Shown here one piece after another: positions 1 through 6,296 of a DNA stretch of 7,294 bases (the stretch's first letter is position 1; each line of letters opens with the position of its first letter). Where the stretch lies: the NCBI GenBank assembly GCA_004561775.1, contig SFUD01000030.1:1-7294 (forward strand), in the 5' to 3' direction. Position numbers and translations under genes: made by a program. The DNA is from a bacterium (GTDB lineage: Bacteria; Bacteroidota; Bacteroidia; Bacteroidales; UBA932). The notes beneath the pieces are model-generated. The model saw only the letters and a list, made by a program, of their open reading frames with translations, was not told the DNA's origin and ran no database searches.

Positions 1-2321
1 TTTACCTCTTGCAGCACATTAGGCACATTTACAACAGAGGGCAAAGCATACTCGCGCGCAACCACTATGCCGTGAGAGAGCGCAGAACCAATCTCTGTTA
101 CCAGGCCGGCAATGCTGTTGTAGTATGGGGTCCAGCCTATATCTGTGCAAGCTGCTATCATTATCTCACCCTTCTGCAACTTTGCGGCATCATTCTCATC
201 CCTTACCACTCTTGCAACTCCGGATGCAATGCCCCTTGAGACCGGTGTGCCGTGAAAGACGGTGGCATCGGGATTGGCACTTCCCGCCACCAAAGGCTGA
301 GGCACACCCAGGGTAACATAAGGGAACTTAAGCTCCATCTGCTGCGGGAAGAGCCTTCTGCGCGCTATTGCTCTCTTAACCAGCGACTGGTTGCCCTTCA
401 GGAGTTCTCCAACCTCCTCCTGACGCAGGAAATAGATGCAATCTGCATCGGGAAGCATATTCTCCTTTACCATAAGCGCCGCAAGCTGGCTATATGCCTC
501 TTTAAAGAGATTGAGAGAATAGACTATCTTGGATTTTGTGTACTCCCTGTAGCAGACTCCCTTGCGGGCGTTAAGGATAAGTCTCATCTGCATCTTTCTC
601 TTAAGGCCTGAGGTGCCCTGCAGAAGCTCCTCCGCATAATCCCTCCAGGAGCGCCGCTGAGACGCATTGGCATCCAGGTGAATGGAGGAGATGACACTTA
701 AGAGGCTTGTAAAGAAGGAGTATTTGTTGCTGCGCCAGGATGGGCAACGTATCTCCATCTCGTGAATGCCCCTGTGGCCGTGCTTCCGCATAAAGGCCTC
801 ATACTCCTCCCTAACCTTTGCACTAGCCTTATTCTCCATATAATCTGCAAGTTGCTCAACAGAGAAATCCACTGCCTCCGGAATCTCCTCTACAATATGG
901 CTGGAGAGCGAGCGCATCATCCTAAGCACATTTGCGCTCTCAAAGTCATCTATCTCTGTAAGGCAACCCGCCAAAGTGGATTGCAACTCATTTTTGTCCT
1001 TGTACTTCTTCTCCAGACTTATGGTAAGGATATTTGTCTGTCCGCCGGAGTAGTAAGAGGTGCAGTAGTGGTAAAAGTGCGTCCATTTGAGCTTTTCAAA
1101 ATTCTCCAGAATCTGGGCATAAAGGCTATGCATATCTGCAGAGAGGTCAAACTTTATTGAGGCAACAACCTTGTCCATACCTCGCTTGGCCTTCTCTCCA
1201 GAGAAGATAAACTTCATAAAACGCAGGGTATTTCTCATTCTTGGAAAGAAGGAGAGATCCTTCATCTCTATATCCGGCATCCCCTCAAGCACCTTGCCGC
1301 AGATAGACAAATCAAGAGTATATTTCTTGGAACCATATACCGTATGACAAGCCCTGTACATATTTGTCATATTAAAGAACATATGGTTTGCATAAGAGGC
1401 TATATATGAGTATGGAGGCATAGCTCCATCTGTGCAACCTATCTGCCTGTAAGTCTCCATAACTCCCCAGTCCAGAGCATACATATTGGTAGAGAGGTTG
1501 AGAGGGGTTACCGCGCCCGGCATAACCTCGCCAATATTACCTGTAGTATTAACTGCCGCAGAGGCATCCAAAGGGCAGTCCAACTCATTAATTGTAACAG
1601 ACTCCTCTATAGTTATAGGCCTTGCCTGCAGCCATTTAATCTTGTTGTCTGCGCCAATGGCCCACTCCAGATCCATAGGCATGCCAAAGAGCTCCTCCGC
1701 CCTGCTGCCTCCCTCTCCAAGCTCAATTGCCTCCTGCAGAGAGAGAAGGGCGCCATCCGGCATCTGCTCAACCCTTTTGCCCTTTACAAGATATTGCTGG
1801 GCCGCCATTCTTCCCGATACCAGATTCTCTCCAATACCCGGCACAGCCTCAACCAGCACATAACCCGGCCTCATAGGAGCCTGCGAAAAGATAACACCTG
1901 CCGTGCGGGCATCTACCATCTCCTGAACCACCACTGTCATCTCCCCGCTCTTAGAATTAAGAAATGTCTTGGAGTAGTTCTCCGCAGTGGCATTATGCAG
2001 AGAGGCAACACAATCTGCCGCAGCCCTCTTAAGCTCCTGCTCACCCTTAACATTAAGAAAAGTAGAGAACTGGCCTGCCGCAGAGAACTCATCTCCATCC
2101 TCCAAAGTAGCGGAAGACCTTACAGATACAGAGGCATATCCCTCTTCCCGATACTTCTTTGCAGCCTCCTCAAAACTCTCATCCTCTGCAATATCTGTAA
2201 TAATAAAGCCGCGCGGTACGGAGTAACCGAAGCCGATGAGCCTATTGAGGCCTCTTGCCTTCCCTCCCACATTTGCCAGAATCTCCTGCGGAATATCTTT
2301 CAAATCAAAAATTCTTGCCAT
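1..2321 (-). CDS. PEP-utilising dikinase of the PEP synthase / rifampin phosphotransferase type, 3' end outside window
   Basis: Reading leftward from ATG at 2321, an open frame of 773 codons reaches the window edge without a stop. Residues 1-235 are an ATP-grasp (PPDK_N) domain: GGK at 19-21, SVRSSATLED with Arg68, an AGQ motif, and QARPIT with Arg234 at its end. Residues about 240-680 are a helical central domain with a KHGHRG..E motif near 515. Residues about 685-773 are the swivelling phospho-carrier domain, with GLVTEIGSALSHGIVVAREY and the expected phosphorylated histidine at 750 (codon 72-74). In this family ATP phosphorylates the histidine (beta phosphate), which passes it to pyruvate, rifampin or another acceptor. 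The acceptor here is unknown; the central domain, which would set it, is not one I can assign. The start lies 2 nt after the stop of the upstream gene, so translation is probably coupled. No Shine-Dalgarno is visible. Probably only some 20-50 residues are missing past the edge. The family call is strong; calling it true PEP synthase would be unsafe. Confidence 0.9.
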   Translation of the reverse strand, partial: MARIFDLKDIPQEILANVGGKARGLNRLIGFGYSVPRGFIITDIAEDESFEEAAKKYREEGYASVSVRSSATLEDGDEFSAAGQFSTFLNVKGEQELKRAAADCVASLHNATAENYSKTFLNSKSGEMTVVVQEMVDARTAGVIFSQAPMRPGYVLVEAVPGIGENLVSGRMAAQQYLVKGKRVEQMPDGALLSLQEAIELGEGGSRAEELFGMPMDLEWAIGADNKIKWLQARPITIEESVTINELDCPLDASAAVNTTGNIGEVMPGAVTPLNLSTNMYALDWGVMETYRQIGCTDGAMPPYSYIASYANHMFFNMTNMYRACHTVYGSKKYTLDLSICGKVLEGMPDIEMKDLSFFPRMRNTLRFMKFIFSGEKAKRGMDKVVASIKFDLSADMHSLYAQILENFEKLKWTHFYHYCTSYYSGGQTNILTISLEKKYKDKNELQSTLAGCLTEIDDFESANVLRMMRSLSSHIVEEIPEAVDFSVEQLADYMENKASAKVREEYEAFMRKHGHRGIHEMEIRCPSWRSNKYSFFTSLLSVISSIHLDANASQRRSWRDYAEELLQGTSGLKRKMQMRLILNARKGVCYREYTKSKIVYSLNLFKEAYSQLAALMVKENMLPDADCIYFLRQEEVGELLKGNQSLVKRAIARRRLFPQQMELKFPYVTLGVPQPLVAGSANPDATVFHGTPVSRGIASGVARVVRDENDAAKLQKGEIMIAACTDIGWTPYYNSIAGLVTEIGSALSHGIVVAREYALPSVVNVPNVLQEV

Positions 2322-2323
2322 AA

Positions 2324-3394
2324 TCAATCTATATATTTATCCCAGCGGGAACTGTCGCCATTAAACCCATACTCTATTGTCCCTCTGGCCTTTACACCAC
2401 TAATATCGTAATCTGCTATACCCTCCTGAAAATAGTAGTTGCCACCGTCGAAAGGGGTAACCACATTCTCCTTGCGCTGCGCCTTTACAAGAAGTCGCCT
2501 GCCGTCTGTAAAGAGGCACTCCACCACAATCCTATCGGTACCAAGACCATTGTTATGGTCATATTCCAGCAACTTGTAATCTTTAAGGCTAACATTATGG
2601 TCCAGACCAATATTGGTATAACCCACAAAAATCCTCTTGAGCCTTGGATAGTTCACAATGCTGAAATTTAGGGCCTCGCCGGCATCTGTCATAGCCATAA
2701 GCCAGATATGGTCCTGCATATAGTTCCAATCTCTCTTGCCGAAGGAGTGGTCCCTTATGGCAGTCATCTCAACAGGGCAACTCTGCCCTCCAATCTCTAT
2801 CGTACCGCTGAAGCGGCCCGTCTGCTCATAGTGATGCTGCTGATTCTTCTTGCTCTCCGGGCTCTTGTCTGTTCCCATATCGCTGGACATTGCCTCTGCA
2901 AAGAACTCCTTTGTCCACTTCTCTCTTGCAAAGGCGCGCGCCATACCTATAAAGCAGGCGTGGTACATTGCGTGGAAGGGAGGCAGTGTGGCAGTATATG
3001 TAACATCAAATCGGGATGGAAGAAGTTCTCCTGTTGCATTATCCTGCAGAATGCCGTCAAACTCCAGCCTCCACCTCTTTCCGGGCTCCAGGCAGGTTAG
3101 CCTTATAGGCTCCTCCCCTCTTGCAAAAGCCTGTTTGTCTATAGTATAAAACTTGCCCTCTCTTGTGTAAAGCACAAAGACCTCGCACCCGTAGCAGCGG
3201 TATGCTATTCGGAAGATAAGGCTATGCCCATCTGTGCTGTTGCCTCCAAAATAGTAACTGTTGTTTATAAGCTTGTCCTCTGTCTGTGGCAACTGATGCA
3301 GCTCCGCCTCTGTAAGGTCAAAGGGGGTGCTCTTTCTCTTTTTATCTATTGCTTTAAGAACAATCTGTTCCTTAATCCAACTCTTAAAACCCAT
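2324..3394 (-). CDS. RDHSFG-motif protein, probable partner module of the adjacent dikinase
   Basis: A complete 356-residue soluble protein with no signal peptide or membrane segment. The N-terminal 40 residues are charged and helical-looking; a NNSYYFGGN segment at 44-52 starts a region rich in beta strands. The most conserved-looking element is RDHSFGKRDW at 214-223 (His216), preceded by a beta strand in an HYEQxGRFxGTIEI context. This resembles the G-x-R-D-H-S-W/F-G-x-R motif of the CrtC/AttH-like DUF7064/DUF7065 beta-barrel proteins. From memory, a similar segment forms the N-terminal part of metazoan 'putative phosphoenolpyruvate synthase' proteins, where it is fused to the dikinase. Here its stop (2324-2326) is followed after 2 nt by the dikinase ATG, which supports a joint function. 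I infer that it binds or presents the acceptor substrate, perhaps hydrophobic; no catalytic activity can be read from the sequence. The start at 3394 fits the -7 box about 26 nt upstream. Confidence 0.85.
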   Translation of the reverse strand: MGFKSWIKEQIVLKAIDKKRKSTPFDLTEAELHQLPQTEDKLINNSYYFGGNSTDGHSLIFRIAYRCYGCEVFVLYTREGKFYTIDKQAFARGEEPIRLTCLEPGKRWRLEFDGILQDNATGELLPSRFDVTYTATLPPFHAMYHACFIGMARAFAREKWTKEFFAEAMSSDMGTDKSPESKKNQQHHYEQTGRFSGTIEIGGQSCPVEMTAIRDHSFGKRDWNYMQDHIWLMAMTDAGEALNFSIVNYPRLKRIFVGYTNIGLDHNVSLKDYKLLEYDHNNGLGTDRIVVECLFTDGRRLLVKAQRKENVVTPFDGGNYYFQEGIADYDISGVKARGTIEYGFNGDSSRWDKYID

Positions 3395-3399
3395 AATTG

Positions 3400-3416
3400 C
3401 TCAAAATTACTTTGAG
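3400..3416. promoter_or_regulatory. Operator-like inverted repeat at the presumed start of the RDHSFG/dikinase transcript
   Basis: CTCAAA and TTTGAG form perfect 6-nt inverted arms around a 5-nt spacer (ATTAC). The repeat sits between the -7 box (3420-3427) and the start codon (3394), covering the likely transcription start. It could be a repressor site, or a hairpin at the 5' end of the mRNA close to the ribosome landing area. The arms are short and AT-rich, so chance is possible. Confidence 0.35.
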
Positions 3417-3419
3417 ATG

Positions 3420-3427
3420 CAAAGATA
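3420..3427 (-). promoter_or_regulatory. Bacteroidota -7 box for the RDHSFG/dikinase pair
   Basis: On the minus strand this reads TATCTTTG, a perfect match to the Bacteroidota -7 consensus TAnnTTTG. It ends 25 nt before the ATG at 3394, so transcription should start near 3415 and the leader would be about 20 nt. A -33 TTTG at normal spacing is not present; the nearest (3456-3459) is 28 nt upstream, which is too far. The promoter lies just after the terminator of the transporter gene, giving the pair its own transcript. Confidence 0.6.
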
Positions 3428-3456
3428 CAAAGGAATGTCGGGCTTGGATTTTTAGC

Positions 3457-3484
3457 AAAAAAGGAGCGGACCAATATCCGCCCC
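3457..3484 (-). terminator. Intrinsic terminator of the TSUP transporter gene
   Basis: On the minus strand GGGGCGGA (3484-3477) pairs with TCCGCTCC (3470-3463) over 8 bp with one G-U pair, around a 6-nt loop, followed directly by six T (3462-3457). It lies 47 nt after the transporter stop codon, the right place and direction to end that transcript before the next promoter at 3420-3427. Confidence 0.85.
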
Positions 3485-3524
3485 TCATAAGAAGAATTCG
3501 CCCCAAAGCCTCTCCACTCGCCCC
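3479..3524. repeat. Three CGCCCC hexamers at an exact 20-nt period
   Basis: CGCCCC occurs at 3479-3484, 3499-3504 and 3519-3524, each exactly 20 nt apart; the last two copies extend to TCGCCCCARAG. On the transporter mRNA they read GGGGCG, and the copy at 3479-3484 forms part of the 5' arm of the terminator stem. Confidence 0.6.
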
Positions 3525-3530
3525 AGAGGG

Positions 3531-4316
3531 CTATGCAATAAGGTTTTTATAGAGAAGCCAGCCGCTCATTGTAAGCACGGCAAGCGCCACAGATATCTTA
3601 ATTATCTTTACTCCGCCCTTTATTGAGGCATAGGAACCGGCTACTCCGCCAAGAATATTGCCTACACCATAGATAAGCGCCACCGGCCAGTTGACCTGAC
3701 CGTAAATGATAAATATTGCTAGGGCAATAGGTGTATAGATTACCACAGCAAACTGCTTTATGCCATTTGCATGCAACATATCCATACCCAGCATAAAATA
3801 GCTTCCAAAGATTATGAGCAATCCAACTCCTGCATGAGTAAAACCGCCGTAAAGGCCAATCAGAAAGAAGACAAAATACTTCCAAGGCGCAAACTGCTTC
3901 AGCACTGGGTTGTTGGTGGGTCTCTGAAGAAAGAGCAGAAGCGTCATTACGGGCAGCAAGAAACCCATTGCCGTCTCTATGATTGCGGGAGAGAGAATGG
4001 CCACCAGCTCTGCCCCGAAGAGCGCCCCTGCTGCCACGGGTATTCCCACTCTCACGCCTGTTCCAAGATTAAGATACCCCTCTCTCTTGAATATCAGAGA
4101 GGTTACAAGAAACTGCGCAAATACTCCAACTCTTGTAGTTCCGTTTGCAATATTGATAGGCATACCCATTGCCATAAAGAGCGCATAGGTAATGGCAGTT
4201 GCCATTCCTGCCACGGTATTTACAAATCCTACCACAAAGCCAACTCCCACAAGGATTGCAATAATTCCAGGAGAGAAGAGATCGGCGGACTCCAAAAAGT
4301 CAAAAAAATTCTCCAT
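3531..4316 (-). CDS. TauE/SafE (TSUP) family membrane transporter
   Basis: A 261-residue, very hydrophobic protein with about seven or eight predicted membrane segments and the internal two-fold repeat of the TSUP family. The first repeat carries GFVNTVAGMA (30-39) followed by a MGMPINIANGTTR segment. The second carries GGFTHAGVG and a HANGIKQF segment in the matching place. TSUP proteins move small anions or organosulfur compounds (sulfite, sulfoacetate, taurine-related compounds) across the inner membrane; the substrate here cannot be read. An in-frame ATG exists 39 nt further upstream at 4355, but it lies upstream of the -7 box and would not be in the mRNA, so the ATG at 4316 is preferred; 261 residues is also the usual family length. 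The gene is divergent from grpE and ends at TAG (3531-3533), followed by an intrinsic terminator. Confidence 0.88.
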   Translation of the reverse strand: MENFFDFLESADLFSPGIIAILVGVGFVVGFVNTVAGMATAITYALFMAMGMPINIANGTTRVGVFAQFLVTSLIFKREGYLNLGTGVRVGIPVAAGALFGAELVAILSPAIIETAMGFLLPVMTLLLFLQRPTNNPVLKQFAPWKYFVFFLIGLYGGFTHAGVGLLIIFGSYFMLGMDMLHANGIKQFAVVIYTPIALAIFIIYGQVNWPVALIYGVGNILGGVAGSYASIKGGVKIIKISVALAVLTMSGWLLYKNLIA

Positions 4317-4335
4317 AACTGTAAAAATTGCCGGA

Positions 4336-4369
4336 CAAAGGTAATGATTTAGCACATCCTTTGTTCAAA
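4336..4369 (-). promoter_or_regulatory. Bacteroidota-type promoter of the TSUP gene
   Basis: On the minus strand a -33 TTTG (4369-4366) is followed after 22 nt by TACCTTTG (4343-4336), matching the TTTG / TAnnTTTG pattern of the Bacteroidota primary sigma factor. The spacing is at the long end. Transcription would start near 4330, leaving a leader of about 15 nt before the ATG at 4316. This supports the shorter transporter start. Confidence 0.65.
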
Positions 4370-4403
4370 AATCGGGAAGAAAATTATGCCAAAATGTCAC
4401 ACA

Positions 4404-4416
4404 TTGCCTATGGCAA
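4404..4416. promoter_or_regulatory. Short inverted repeat overlapping the candidate -24 element of grpE
   Basis: TTGCC-TAT-GGCAA is a perfect 5-nt inverted repeat with a 3-nt spacer. Its right arm overlaps the TGGCA of the candidate sigma-54 promoter. It may be an operator for a heat-shock regulator or may be incidental; it does not match the long CIRCE element (TTAGCACTC-N9-GAGTGCTAA). Confidence 0.3.
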
Positions 4417-4426
4417 CAATTTTGCA
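4411..4426 (+). promoter_or_regulatory. Candidate sigma-54 promoter for grpE-dnaJ-M23
   Basis: TGGCAACAATTTTGCA matches the sigma-54 consensus TGGCACG-N4-TTGCA at 10 of 12 defined positions, with the essential GG (4412-4413) and GC (4424-4425) separated by exactly 10 nt. Transcription would start near 4437, 12 nt before the ATG at 4449. No TAnnTTTG box is seen at a sensible place for this gene. This is a sequence match only; the site is short and a chance match is possible. Confidence 0.45.
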
Positions 4427-4448
4427 TAAAGGTTGGCAGCAAATAAAT

Positions 4449-5093
4449 ATGACAACTATGAAAAAAGAAAAATATGAAGAGAAGGGCAACTGCGAGAGCG
4501 CTTCTGCAGAGCAGAAGAGCAATGTTGCAAATGAGTCCAAAGCTGCCAATGCGGCGGATAATCCTGCAGAAGTGAAGTTGGAGGAGCAGCAAGCCGGCAA
4601 AGAGGCAAGCGAGCAGGCCGGAGAGAAGTGCAATAAGGAGAGCGGCAAGCTTGAGGAGGTTACAAAGAGGTGTGAGGAGTTGAACGACAAGTATTTGAGG
4701 CTGGCCGCAGACTTTGACAACTACAGGCGCAAATCTGCTCAGGCAAGAATAGACCTTATCTCCACTGCAAGCGAGGAGGTGATAAAGGGGCTGCTGCCTG
4801 TGCTGGACGATTGCCAGAGGGCTTTGGAGGCGCTTAAGAACTCCTCCGATGCAGACTCTGCTAAAGAGGGCACAGAGCTCATCTTCAACAAACTTATGAC
4901 CTTCCTCAAGAGCAAGGGACTGGAGAGCATAGAGGCAATTGGAAAGGAGTTGGATACAGATTTTCACGAGGCGGTAGCCCAGTTCCCAACTCAGGATGAG
5001 AGCAAAAAGAACAGGATTATAGATGTTACGCAACAGGGCTACACCCTTAATGGCAAAGTGATTCGCTACGCAAAGGTTGTAGTGGGCATTTAA
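4449..5093 (+). CDS. grpE: GrpE, nucleotide exchange factor of DnaK
   Basis: A 214-residue cytoplasmic protein. GrpE dimers release ADP from DnaK so that it can let go of its client protein. Residues 1-65 are a disordered, Glu/Ala/Lys-rich tail; 65-125 form the long coiled-coil helix with LAADFDNYRRK (Phe89-Lys95), the most conserved GrpE stretch. The C-terminal beta domain shows the typical FHEAVAQ, QQGYTLNGKVIRYAKVVVG ending that contacts DnaK. The frame is open back to 4386, but the ATGs at 4386 and 4410 lie upstream of or inside the candidate promoter and give an odd leader (MPKCHTLP...), so 4449 is preferred; 4458 (MKKEK) is also possible. dnaJ follows 12 nt after the TAA, as expected for a chaperone operon. 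Length is slightly above the family norm because of the N-terminal tail. Confidence 0.93.
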   Translation: MTTMKKEKYEEKGNCESASAEQKSNVANESKAANAADNPAEVKLEEQQAGKEASEQAGEKCNKESGKLEEVTKRCEELNDKYLRLAADFDNYRRKSAQARIDLISTASEEVIKGLLPVLDDCQRALEALKNSSDADSAKEGTELIFNKLMTFLKSKGLESIEAIGKELDTDFHEAVAQFPTQDESKKNRIIDVTQQGYTLNGKVIRYAKVVVGI

Positions 5094-5105
5094 TCGGTAT
5101 TTGAG

Positions 5106-6281
5106 ATGGAAAAGAGAGATTATTACGAAGTTCTGGGTGTTGGTAAATCTGCAAGTGCAGATGAGATAAAGAAGGCCTACAGAAAGTTGGCCATCCAGTA
5201 TCATCCGGACAAAAACCCGGGCGACAAGGAGGCTGAGGAGAAGTTCAAAGAGGCTGCAGAGGCATACGATGTGCTTAGCAATCCGGAGAAGAGAAAGAGA
5301 TATGACACTTATGGTCACGCCGGCATGGGTGGCGCATCAGGCACTGGAGGAGGCTTTGGCGGTTTCTCAATGGAGGATATCTTCAGCCAGTTTGGAGATA
5401 TCTTTGGCGGACATTTTGGCGGTGGTTTCAGCGGCTTTGGCGGTTTCGGCGGCTTTGGCGGTTTTGACGGCAACTCCGGCAAAAAGGTTAACAGGGGAAG
5501 CGATATCCGCATAAGGGTAAAACTCTCTCTTAGCGAGGTAATGCACGGCGTTGAGAAGACCATAAAGATAAGCAAGATGGTTGCCTGCCCGGAGTGCAAC
5601 GGCAGAGGCGCCGCATCTGAGGCAGATATACAGACCTGTCAGACCTGCCACGGCACAGGCTCTGTGCAACAGGAGATGAATACAATGCTTGGCAGAATGA
5701 TGACAAGGAGCGTCTGTCCTACCTGCCACGGAGAGGGCAAGGTAATAAAGAATCCTTGCAAGAGTTGCAACGGTACAGGTTTGGTAAAGGGCCAGGAGGA
5801 GATAAAATTCAAGATTCCTGCAGGAGTTCAGAAGGGCATGCAGCTTACAGTGCAGGGCAAGGGCAATGCCGCGCGCAATGGCGGCATTAACGGCAACCTG
5901 CTGGTAGTGATTGACGAGGAGCCAGACGACCTCTTCATAAGGGAGGATAATGACCTTATCTACCACCTCTTTGTAAGTGTTCCCGATGCGATTCTTGGCG
6001 CCACCGCAGAGATTCCTGCCGTTGACGGCAAGTTAAGGATAAAGATAGAGCCCGGGACACAGAGCGGCAAGATCTTAAGACTTAAAGGAAAGGGTATTCC
6101 CGATATAAACGGCTACGGAAGAGGCGACCTGCTTGTCTATATTCAGGTGTGGATTCCAAAGAACCTAAAGGGAGAGAGCAAGGCTATGATAGAGAAGTTG
6201 GCAAAGGCTCCGGAGTTCTCTCCAAAGCCTTCCAAAGATGACAAATCCTTCTTTGACCACATTAAAAATATGTTCAGTTAA
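5106..6281 (+). CDS. dnaJ: DnaJ, type I J-domain co-chaperone
   Basis: A complete 391-residue class A J-protein. It delivers unfolded clients to DnaK and stimulates its ATPase. The J domain covers residues 1-70 with the HPD triad at 33-35. A Gly/Phe-rich linker runs from about 73 to 125. Four CxxCxGxG zinc-binding repeats begin at Cys161, Cys178, Cys204 and Cys218 and bind two zinc ions; all eight cysteines (161/164, 178/181, 204/207, 218/221) are present. The C-terminal client-binding beta domains follow, with an unremarkable end (HIKNMFS). Spacing of 12 nt from grpE and 15 nt to the M23 gene suggests one transcript. The protein is a little longer than E. coli DnaJ (376), mainly through the Gly/Phe linker. 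Confidence 0.97.
   Translation: MEKRDYYEVLGVGKSASADEIKKAYRKLAIQYHPDKNPGDKEAEEKFKEAAEAYDVLSNPEKRKRYDTYGHAGMGGASGTGGGFGGFSMEDIFSQFGDIFGGHFGGGFSGFGGFGGFGGFDGNSGKKVNRGSDIRIRVKLSLSEVMHGVEKTIKISKMVACPECNGRGAASEADIQTCQTCHGTGSVQQEMNTMLGRMMTRSVCPTCHGEGKVIKNPCKSCNGTGLVKGQEEIKFKIPAGVQKGMQLTVQGKGNAARNGGINGNLLVVIDEEPDDLFIREDNDLIYHLFVSVPDAILGATAEIPAVDGKLRIKIEPGTQSGKILRLKGKGIPDINGYGRGDLLVYIQVWIPKNLKGESKAMIEKLAKAPEFSPKPSKDDKSFFDHIKNMFS
5433..5468 (+). repeat. 18-nt tandem duplication in the Gly/Phe linker of dnaJ
   Basis: Two adjacent 18-nt units, GGCTTTGGCGGTTTCGGC and a copy differing at 2 positions, encode GFGGFG-GFGGFD. They sit in a wider run of GGF codons. The near identity at the DNA level suggests recent slippage or duplication that lengthens the flexible linker. 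Confidence 0.65.
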
Positions 6282-6296
6282 AAGCGGTTAAGGGCA

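Noticed and set aside
1794..2411. 205-codon open frame on the plus strand, and other plus-strand frames between 9 and 1863
   Set aside because: They are antisense to the continuous 773-codon dikinase frame, whose family motifs are unmistakable from end to end.
3456..3459. TTTG as the -33 box of the RDHSFG/dikinase promoter
   Set aside because: It is 28 nt from the -7 box, well beyond the usual spacing of about 20 nt, and lies next to the terminator T-run.
3771..4352. 193-codon open frame on the plus strand opposite the transporter
   Set aside because: The product is Cys/His/Lys-rich with no family resemblance; it is the complement of a membrane-protein gene.
4317..4355. Longer start for the TSUP gene at 4355 (13 extra residues)
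   Set aside because: The start codon would be upstream of the -7 box at 4336-4343 and therefore outside the mRNA; the added residues do not resemble TSUP N-termini.
4386..4448. Longer start for GrpE at 4386 or 4410
   Set aside because: The extra residues do not look like GrpE, and both ATGs lie at or upstream of the candidate promoter.
4365..5318. 317-codon open frame on the minus strand opposite grpE and dnaJ
   Set aside because: It lies antisense to two certain genes. Its Leu/Cys/Ala-rich product is what the complement of GAG/AAG/GGC-rich codons gives, and it shows no recognisable domain.
5367..5966. 199-codon open frame on the minus strand inside dnaJ
   Set aside because: It is antisense to the zinc-finger and linker region of DnaJ, which is clearly the real protein.
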